From JAZGDL01 sp036477795 (GTDB lineage: Bacteria > Planctomycetota > Phycisphaerae > UBA1845): a DNA stretch of 14,773 nt. The position numbers and the translations under genes are program-made. The notes below the pieces were generated by a model that made no database searches, had not been told where the DNA came from, and worked only from the letters and a program-made list of their open reading frames with translations. The stretch is taken from the NCBI GenBank assembly GCA_036477795.1, contig JAZGDL010000020.1, positions 1 to 14,773 of the forward strand. The letters run 5' to 3'. Positions within the stretch are counted from its first letter, which is position 1. Each line of letters opens with the position of its first letter. Shown here piece after piece: positions 6,201-14,300 of this stretch.

Positions 6201-8224
6201 GATGGGTTAGGCTCCTGCCCCTGGGCCAGGCGCTGCTCCATGCGTTCCTCGAAGAGTGACTTGAGCATGTCACTTGTCTGGGTGGCGTCGTTGTTGACCA
6301 GCGTGACCAGGCGAATCTCGGCGATGGGCGACAACGGCTGGGCTTCCAGCCGGTCGACCAGGCGCTTGATCTCCTTGAAGTCCTCGGGGCTGGAGGCGAT
6401 GACCAGCGAGTTGCTGCGCTGATCGGCGACGATGACGGGCAGGTCTTCGGGTATGTCGCCTTCGCGGCGCAGGTTGGCCTTCCGCTGCCAGAGCTCGTCG
6501 ATCTTGCCAGCCAGGTCGGCGGCGCTGGTCAGCTTGCAATTGATGATGCGGATGTTGTCGATCAGGCGGTCGGAGGCGACGTTGAGCTTCTCGGTTATGC
6601 GCTCGATTTCCTGGTAATTCTGCTCGGAGGCGGAGACGATCAGGGCGTTGCTGCGGATGTCCACGGCCAGGAAGACCTGCTCGCGGGCGATGGCCAGCTT
6701 GCCGGCGTCGGTATCATTGAGCAGTTCGATTCGCTTGGTGAACAGCTCTTCGACGATGGCTCCGACGCGGGTGGCGTCGACGTGCTCACCGAGGAACATC
6801 AGCCGTAAAGGGAACTTGACCGAGCTCACCGGCACGTCGATTTGGGCAACAACCATTTCGGCGAGGGAGAGCTGCTCGGGGCGGCCGGAGACGATCAGCG
6901 TGTTGGTGCGGTTGTCAACGGCTAAGCCGACGTTGTAGACGAAGGCTCTGCCGACTTCGGTTTTGGGGACGGCTTCGGTCTTGGCGCCGCCGGGGGCCCG
7001 CTCGGGGAGCTTCTTACCCTCATCGAACATGGTCTTGAGCATGTCCCGGACCGATTCAGCGTCGGCGAACTTGAGCGGGAAAATCTTCAGGCCCATGTCG
7101 TGGCCGACGGGATAGCTGTCCAGTAGCTCGATGATCGAACCCAGCGGGCCTATGTTCTTCTCGACGGTGGCGACGATGAGCGAGTTGGTGCCCTTGTCCG
7201 GGAGGATGCGAAGCGGCTTGTCCAGATCGAGCGGTTCGAGCTCGGAGAGGGTCCCGTCGGCCTCGCGCTTGATAATGCTGAGTCGGCGAATGGTTTCCTG
7301 GACGTCGGCCTGGCCTGCGCTGCTGGCCAGCATGTCGGTGAGCACCTTGGCCAGATCATCAGCCACGGCGTTAAACAACGGGAAGAAGGCCAGCTTGACG
7401 CTGCTGAATTCGGTGGTGGGCTCGATGTCGATCTGGTCGATCAACATTTGAATCTGCCTGCGCAACGTCGGCGGCCCGAAGATTATGATGCTGTTGTCGG
7501 CGTCGTTGATCTCGACCGTGATCTCCTCGGTGGCCTTGGCCTCCTGCCTGGCCTTCAGCTTGTCGATGATCTGTTTAAGCTGCTCAGCCACTTCGCCGGC
7601 CTTGCGATACTTGATGATGAATTTCATGGCTTCGAATTCGGGAAGCTGTACTTCGACCTCGTCGATGGCCTTTGCCAGATCGACCATCCGCTGGACACGG
7701 TTGGTGGGGGCCACGATCAGCAGCACGTTGGAGGCCACCGCGATCACGGAGATGCGCTGGTCGGGCACGTCCTCCATGCCGGGGTAGATCTGGGAGGCGA
7801 TGTCCTGCAGCTTCTGGGCCACCTGGTCGGCGCCGACGTTGTTGAGATAGTGCAGGACGAACTCCTTCTCCGGCGGCTCGCGGTCCAGCATGGCGATGAA
7901 CTGCTCGATGATGTCCAGGTCGCGCTCGTTGCCGATGATCACGATTTCGCCGGAGCTGAGCGTTTCGATGCTGATATCGTTTCCGCTTAGCTTGAGCTGC
8001 AGGACGTCGGTGGTTTGAGCTTGCTCCTGTTGCTGTTTGCGGGCGTCAAAGGCCCGTTGCATGACCTCGGCCTCGTCCTGTTGGGTTTGCGCATCCGCGT
8101 CGGATTGTTCCTGAGCTTCCTGGGCGGCGACCCGTATGGGACACAAAACCAACGTGACCAGCACCGCAAGCAACATGGACGCCATCGCAGACGATTTGTC
8201 AGACCAGTTCTTTTGCACGACCAT
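3233..8224 (-). CDS. giant secretin with 14 N-domain repeats and a C-terminal secretin barrel
   Basis: 1663 residues. The ATG at 8224 is preceded by GAGG with a 7-base spacer and by an in-frame TGA at 8260-8258, so the start is well supported. Residues 14-34 form a signal peptide (hydrophobic core LLAVLVTLVLC, cleavage likely after RVAA). They are followed by a Gln/Asp/Glu-rich stretch to about 70. Residues 72-116 are the second half of a secretin N-domain. Then come 14 repeats of 70-95 residues, beginning near 121, 200, 275, 379, 472, 556, 635, 716, 803, 880, 955, 1032, 1127 and 1225. Each has a beta-alpha start (e.g. IRLVTLVNNDATQTSDMLKS), a variable loop and D-x-R-S/T-N-xL-I/V-V followed by a helix ending in LD. 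Residues 1308-1551 are a secretin domain with VPIITGS, IQYEDVGIILTVTPHI, DGETVILGGLI and VPILGDLPWIGPLFR. Known GspD-type secretins have about four N-domains, so the periplasmic part should be several times longer than usual. The tail after 1552 is poorly conserved and YGP-rich, and it includes repeat-derived SRDRKGAVP. No secretion ATPase or pseudopilin gene is nearby. Confidence 0.93.
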   Translation of the reverse strand: MVVQKNWSDKSSAMASMLLAVLVTLVLCPIRVAAQEAQEQSDADAQTQQDEAEVMQRAFDARKQQQEQAQTTDVLQLKLSGNDISIETLSSGEIVIIGNERDLDIIEQFIAMLDREPPEKEFVLHYLNNVGADQVAQKLQDIASQIYPGMEDVPDQRISVIAVASNVLLIVAPTNRVQRMVDLAKAIDEVEVQLPEFEAMKFIIKYRKAGEVAEQLKQIIDKLKARQEAKATEEITVEINDADNSIIIFGPPTLRRQIQMLIDQIDIEPTTEFSSVKLAFFPLFNAVADDLAKVLTDMLASSAGQADVQETIRRLSIIKREADGTLSELEPLDLDKPLRILPDKGTNSLIVATVEKNIGPLGSIIELLDSYPVGHDMGLKIFPLKFADAESVRDMLKTMFDEGKKLPERAPGGAKTEAVPKTEVGRAFVYNVGLAVDNRTNTLIVSGRPEQLSLAEMVVAQIDVPVSSVKFPLRLMFLGEHVDATRVGAIVEELFTKRIELLNDTDAGKLAIAREQVFLAVDIRSNALIVSASEQNYQEIERITEKLNVASDRLIDNIRIINCKLTSAADLAGKIDELWQRKANLRREGDIPEDLPVIVADQRSNSLVIASSPEDFKEIKRLVDRLEAQPLSPIAEIRLVTLVNNDATQTSDMLKSLFEERMEQRLAQGQEPNPSDRVAIAVDTATNTMLVASSRENFDEMMRIIEAIDLEPIIEGVVRLFILDRAEASDVADKIKELFDQGLYSPMAGIESQIAEERNKVAIIAEPRINAIIVSASKPNLSIIEKLIERMDGELSPLLSDDTKIIRLEFADAVKLADMLDELFTARQSEAAEPDLYRKPTLLADERSNTLIVSGAPDAMKRCEDLIVQLDRPAGPPSSVFEVYTLKHGSAVKLAAKMQDLFDKRAEGRDESATPINIQADEASNSLIASASRDDHSLIVGLLELLDQPSSIARQFQIFPLKKAKVDKVAETLDQLFQQQAEGGSGRADAIAVQPDERSNSLVVWAARSEMDNITTIIEKLDTVKPAVEMMMKVIRLKQALAEDFADIFEETLYGGDSQGDDESAVIVSFVEKMDDGTEAVRKLLRQDITITPDPRTNSLMVMAPTGSMEMLEAMILDFDRVSPVTAEIRIFPLANADADEMVERLNEIFGTEEQAGDMEQQIQFGAEGGPPTVTVSGEVSGTRTPIRFTADRRTNSVIAAGNPIDLRMAEELIRELDGQDINDRIHDVYDPRYVSAPAIAAAVQEFNDSENELLSELDDEVSIRRRAEKQISVVSDEDSNILLVGASSRNYDQVMDLIRRMDRPEPQVMISVLIAEVAMNDRLELGIEFAAQDLNFSENAFVGNNSTIQGSSFDIIGGTDIGAAGTGFGGLSITVSGEDFSFLFRALESESQLEVLSRPTILVQNNAEGNITIGDRVPIITGSTSAGGQSSTTIQYEDVGIILTVTPHINPDGYVNLEISPEISGISNQSLQVAEGLNAPVFTERSAETTVTIKDGETVILGGLITESVDESQTKVPILGDLPWIGPLFRFDSKVTSKTELLIVLTVNVLRTEEDLRYASEQERDRTGYFPERIKRHPLMQGLRIRAEEDAFGPIDEYPSNQKTSRDRKGAVPQRRDRSIYGPTPRTYGPPRPTAAPRTSASSQPKKKVYGPRLVRSTEPRP
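3383..3411. repeat. dispersed repeat inside the secretin reading frame
   Basis: This second copy contains ACCGCTCCCTTACGGTCG and lies 163 bp from the copy at 3220-3249, in the same orientation. On the minus strand it is read as SRDRKGAVP, residues 1606-1614 of the secretin. This is a different frame from the one used at the other copy. I recall SRDRKGAVP-type peptides and their opposite-strand versions (NRSLTVAARF, PLPYGRGS) as common in annotated planctomycete proteins; this is from memory. Confidence 0.9.
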
Positions 8225-8363
8225 AACCCATCCTCGCCTCTTCGCTCCGCATTCGCATCACACGCCGGACATCCGTGCCCGGGCGCCCGCTTCCGTCCCC
8301 AGGTTTTCGCCGACGGCTCACCCACCGGTCATATTGCCGCCGCCCGCAAGCGACAGCGGGTCG

Positions 8364-8390
8364 ATTATTGTGGCAAACCAACGGTTTCAA
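8364..8390 (-). promoter_or_regulatory. weak candidate promoter before the secretin gene
   Basis: On the minus strand TTGAAA (8390-8385) is followed after 15 bases by AATAAT (8369-8364), five of six matches to TATAAT. The spacing is short, and the -35 overlaps the stop codon of the upstream giant gene. It lies in the only sizeable gap (162 bp, 8225-8386) in the right-hand gene cluster. It could give the secretin a transcript of its own; equally the cluster may be read through. Confidence 0.25.
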
Positions 8391-11300
8391 CGACCGCGCT
8401 TCGACGATCCCCGTTTACTCGATCCGCGCCTTGCCGGAGGTCGCCGCTTCGAGCCGGTGCGCCCTTTTGGTCGGACGCTTCGTCCCTTGGGTCGGGCGGT
8501 ACGACTCTTGTCGCCCTGATTCTCGCTAATAACCTGCTGAAGTAAACGCCTAACTTCCTCGGGAGCGATATTTTTCGTTTTGATGGTACGAATGGCCATG
8601 CCGCCGGTGGGCCCCATCCGTTCCATCTGCCGCACCAGTCGTTCAGCGTCGGCGAACAGTCCGACCGACCCGGCCAAGATGAGGCTGTTGGTTCTGGCAT
8701 CGGCGCTGACCACCAGCGTACCGGGCTCGATGCCCCAGCGCTGGGCCTTGATCCGCTCACCCTCGTTGATGGTTGTCTCAACCATCTCAGCCAGTTGGCT
8801 CACCTTGACGCCTTCGGCGACCGCTACAACAGTAAAGGTAGCCTCATCGCCGGCGCCTTCGATATCGAGCAACTCGATCAGTTGTGCGATCTGAGTGAAA
8901 TCGCCGGCGCCGGCCCGTATGATGAGGGTGTCGCTGGCATCGTCGGCGACGATGACCGGCGGCATAGTGCCGCTCGATCCGCGCTTGCGACCGGCTTGGG
9001 TCTCGACGAACATCTGGTTGAGGATCGGCTCAATCTGTGAAGCTCGAACATGGTCGAGCTTGACGATTCTGGGGGCGTTGGCGGCGTCTTCGACCTCGAC
9101 ATCGAGTTTGGCGATGACCGCGGATAGTCTGTCGATCTGCTCGCGGCTGCCGGACACCACGATGGTGTTGTTCTGGGGGTTGGCGTTGATGCGTACGTCG
9201 CCGCGGAGCTGGCCGCCGCCCTTGCGGCGGCCTTTGCCGCCCGGTTTGGCCAGATAGGCCTCCAACACCTCCTTCATGGCTTCGGCATCCGAGTATTGCA
9301 GAGCGAACACTTCGACCTCATCGCTCTCGCCCGAGGGGAGCTGGTCCATGGCCAGGGCCAGGGCAAGCACTTCTTCGACTTCGTCGGCGGGGCCGCCGAT
9401 CAGAAGTGAGTTCAACGCCTGGTTGGCGATGACCGAAACGTTCTGGCCGCCCTTCCCGCGTCCGCCTCCCTGCGTGCTCCGCAGGTCTTCGGTGATCAGG
9501 CCGGCGAGTTCTGTCGCATCGGCGTACTTGAGCGAAAGAATGCGTCGGGCGCGTCCCCCGGAGGATTTGTCCTTGGGGACGTCGATTTCGGCGATCACCT
9601 GCTCCACCAGGCTGAACGCCACCGGGCCGCCGACACACACGATGGTGTTGGAGCGATCGTCGGCTACAGCGGTGAACACGTCCATGCTCTTGCTGCCTCG
9701 AAGCTGCTGGGCCAACTGCCGGACCATGTCCATCAACTGCTGATGCACGTCAACCGCCCGGGCGTGCTTGAGCCGGAAGATGCGCGTCTCGATGTTGACG
9801 GCCGATTGATCCATGGTCTTTGCCAGGGATTCGATCTGGTTGAACAGCTCTTGGGGCGCGGTGACAATGAGCTGGTTGCTCAGGTCGTCGCCGATCACCC
9901 GCACGCCCCCTCCGCGCTTGGCACCTCGCGATTCAAAGGCGGACTGCAGGAACCGGGCGACTTCGCTGGCCTTGCCTTCGGTCAATCGGATGACTTTCGG
10001 TTTGGCCAACTCACCGGCCAGCACGTCGAGCTCCTTGATGTGTTGTGCGATGCCCTCGCGCAAATCAGGCGGGGCCGTCACGAACAAGGTGTTGGAACTG
10101 GCGTCGCCGACGAACTTGACCGTCTTTGCTCCGTCGCCCCGGCGCTGCTGGCGCCCGGTGCCGTAGACATCGTTGAGTGTTTTGGCGGCCTGGCCCGCGT
10201 CGGCGTTCTTCAAGACGTAGGTCTGGACGGTTTCCCCACTGTCCAACTTCTGATCCAGTTCCTTGATCAGCGTTTCGATCCGCTCGAAGTCGCGCTCGTA
10301 GGCGCTGACGATTAAGGTATTGGTGCGCGGGGCGGCGGTGAACGCAGCCTGGCTGACGGTGTTGGGATCAAACCCTTGCTGGGCGCGCCGCCCGCCTCGC
10401 GACCCGCCGAAGGCCTCCTTGAGTTGCGTGGCCACCTCTGCGGCATTGGCGTGCTCGAGCTTGTAGGTGCGCTGGACGATGGTGGGCACCTCCTGGGCTT
10501 CGAGCTTTTGGATGAACTCCTCGATGAGCTTCAGGGCCGACTTCGGGGCCATCACCAGCAGCGTGTTGGCTGTGGGGTTGCTGGTGATCTTGATGTCACT
10601 GGCGGCGTCGATGGCCCCGGCCCCGGCGTCACCCAGCCCGATGTTCAAGAGGGCATCTTCGATTTGCTGTATGGCCTGGCCGGCAGCCCCACCCCTGCCC
10701 TGTTGTCGGCCGGTACGGCGCCGTGCGATCGGGCGACGCTGCTGGCTGATGCCCAGAAGCACCTTCAACTGCTCTTCCACGTCCGAGGCGGCCAGTTGAT
10801 CAAGCTGGAAAACGCGGAATTCCGCAACGACGTCGGCCGGCCGGTCAATGGTGGCCAGCAGTTCCACGACGATCGGGAAATCCTCGGTGGCGGCACGAAT
10901 GATCAACGAACGCGTCTGGGCGTCGGGATAGACGCGAATCTCGCCGGTGCCTTTCTTTTTCTTTTTGTCGTCCTCTTGCTCGGCGGGTGGCGTGGCAGGG
11001 GGCTGCTGTTGGCCGGCCTGTCCGGGTTGCTGCCCGCGCTGCTTTTGTTGTTGCTGCTTCATGCGCTGCTGCATCAACCTCAGACGTTGTTGCTGCTGTG
11101 CGACACGCTGCTGCTGGGGCGTTTTGGCGGCGTTGAACATGGTCTCCAGAATGCTGGCCGCCACCTGGACATTGCGGTACTTGATGCGGAATACGCGGAT
11201 GTCGGGCTTGCCCCCGAGGGTCTCGAGCTCCTCGAGCACCTCCTCGAGCATGTCGCGGACCTCCTCGACCTCGCGCGGCGAGCCTTCGATCACAATGACG

Positions 11301-14300
11301 CCCTGGCGGTCGTCGTAGCGCAGATTGACCGGTCCGACCGCCTCCGCCGCTGACGTGTCTGGGCCGGTCGACTCGACGGTGCCGCCCGTGCCGTCGTCGG
11401 ATGCGTCTTGAGCGGCGAAACTGCCGGCCATCCGCCGGGCGGCTTCGCGTCTGTCGTCATCGTCATCATCGATCGCTTGCGCCAAAGGTACGGTAGAAGC
11501 CGCTTGGAGTGCTTCAAGCAGCGAAAGAGGCAGGACGCAAGGCCGATACGCCCCTAGCTGCTCAATCGCCGGCAGGTCCTCACCCAACTGCTGCAGGTTG
11601 ATGTTCAAGCCGGGCATGCGCATCTTGAGCAGTTTGGCTACGTCGCTGGCGATGGCCCCCTCGACCGGTTCGTAGACAATGGCGATAGTCGGCTTTTCGC
11701 CCTCGGACTCCTTGTCGACGTAGGTCTTGAGCAAGCTTATGATTTCGGCGTTGTGCTCCGGCATGCACTTGACCACGAGAATGTTGGTGCCGGAAATGTA
11801 ATCGACCTCGGGCGGCTCGCCGTGGGTCCACACGACGTCCAGAACGCTTTCCAGGGCAATGGTGGCATCAAATGCGTCGACGTTTTCAAGTTCATAGATC
11901 AGGTAGGGCTGCGTCTCACGCAACGGTATCACCGGATCCGCACCCCCCTTGCCGTCGTAGATTTCTACAACGCGGTCGACCTCGAACAGCTTCATGGGCG
12001 AGGCCCGTACCAGAATGGTCCTGTTCCAGTAGTCGGTGGTGAGCGTGATCTCCGCACCTCTGCGCACGCGGCTGGGAGGCTCGAAGTCCAGACCGAGGTC
12101 GAGGGACTTGGCTGTGACTCTGGCTTTGGGAAGGGCAGTGTCGCACAGATCCATGATGGTGTCGGCCAGTTGTTCGACGTCGGCGGTTCTGATGTGGTAG
12201 ATCTTCAGGGTCTGTTCGGTGGTGGCCTCCTGGTCTAAACGGAGGATCCATGATTCGACCTCGTCCACCGCATCGGGTACCCCGCTCAAGACCACTGCGC
12301 CACCGCCGGGGGCCTCCACGATAGTGACCTTGTCCGTGCCGCCGGATGCCGCCGAGGTGCCGCTCCTGGCGACGCCCGAGCGGTCACGCAGTTTCGGTCG
12401 CTTGGGCTTGGGTGACAGTCGTTTGCCGGTCAGCATGGCGTTGATCGTCTCCACCATCTCAACGGGCGAGGCCCGCACCAGCTTGATGGTGCGCATGATC
12501 CGGTCGTCTCGGGTTTGCGGCCGATCCAGCTTGGCCACCAGCGCCTCAGCTTCAGCCACAATGTCCGCCGGGGCGGTCACCACGATCCGTTCGTTGTTGA
12601 CGTCAGGAGTGACGCTCACACCGGAGCGCTTGGCGGCGCGGGCCTTGGGGTCGACCACATCACCGGTGGACACCAGCTCGTCCAGCCGCATTTGGAGGAT
12701 GGGCTCGATGAGCTCCGCGACGGTGGCCGGGTCGGCGTGCTCCAGGGGAATGAACTTGGTCAGCGATCGCTGCGGCGCCGCGCCCTCGAGGATCAAGGCC
12801 AGTGTCTGCTCAATTTCGTCGAATCGGGCGGGTGGGGCGCTGATCAGAATCCGCCGGGTCGATGCCTGTGGAACGACGCGCACTTCCCCTGCCACATCCA
12901 GCGACTTGGGCAACTTGCCCAACTTGCCTCGGAGGAGTGGCGCCTTTGCGGACCCATCTATCAGAAGGTCCAGGGAGGTTACGATATCGTTGATGTCGCG
13001 TCCCGGTGGGACGGAGTAGACCCGCATTTCATTGGTCTCGGCGGCGGGAACGTCGAATCGTTCGATCATCGCAGCTATATCATTCAACTGCTCGGAGGGG
13101 CCACTCACCATCAGCGTGCGATCAATCACCGCCACCACAACGTCCGGACTGGCGGCCGCCCCTTTGCCTGCGCGGCGTTTGCCGGGGCCCAGCACCCCTG
13201 ATTCGATGATCGACTGAATCTCGACCGGGTCGGCGTGCTCCAGCGTGAAGGTGCGCCGATCCTGCTCCTGGTCAATCCGGGCGATCAACGATTCCGCCTC
13301 AGCCATGAGGGCGGCCGGTGCGGTCACGATGACCCGTTCGTTGTTGGCGTCGGGGGTGACCTCGATCCCCGGTCGTTTGGCGGTCCTGCCGCGCTTGATG
13401 TCTGCGACATCGAGCCCGATCGCCGTGCCGGTGAGTTCAGCCAGGCGGCTTTGCAGGATGGGCTTGACGATCTCAGCGACCGCCGCCGGGCTGATATGCT
13501 TGACGTCAATGAACTTGATCTGCAACTGGTCGCGCGGGGCACCTTCGAGCAACAGGGCAAGGTTGGCCTCGATGTTCTCGAACTTGTCGGGAGGGGCGCT
13601 GACGATAAGGCGGCGGCCCGACGAATCGGAAAGGAATCGGGTTTGAGAGGTCCCCCGGGCCGCCTGCTTGGATGCCCTCTTGCGTCTGGCATCTCCCCCT
13701 TCTGTGGTCAGTGTATCGAGCATCTTGATGATCTGCAGCAGGTCATAGCCCGGTGGAATGTCATAGACGCGGGTCACACTCTCATCCGCGCCCGGCACAT
13801 CGAAACGCCCGATCAGCTCGGCGATTTCGTCGATCAGCCGGGGCGGTCCGTTGACCACCAGAGTCTGATCGATCACGGCCACCGTAACACCCTCCGTCTG
13901 ACCGCTCGCGCTTTTGCCCCGCGGGCGAGGTCGGGCTCCGGCCCCGAGCACGCCCGATTGAATGAGCTGCTTCATTTCTTCGGGGTTGGCGTGTTCCAGA
14001 GTGAACAGGCGGCGCTTCTGGGGTTGATCGAGTTCGGCGATCAGGGCCTCAGCTTCGGCCAGTAGTTCCGCCGGAATGGTCAGAATGAGCCGCGCGTTGC
14101 TCACATCGGCCACGGCACTGACCGCGGCCTGCTGCACGGGCTTCTGTCTCTTTCCTGTCGGCGCCTCGCTGACGATCTCCCCGGTGGCGATGAGTTCTTT
14201 GAGGCGCCGCTGCAGCATCGGCTCTACGATCGCGGCGATCGATGACGGGTCGCTGTGCTTGATGGTGATGAATTTCACCACGGTCTTCTTGGCGGGCTCC

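Noticed and set aside
10376..11353. Long plus-strand open frames opposite the giant genes, such as 10376-11353 and 13235-14065
   Set aside because: They mirror the minus-strand coding sequence in GC-rich DNA, have biased Leu/Gly/Val/His or Arg-rich composition, and show no recognisable domain. The minus-strand repeats are clearly coding.
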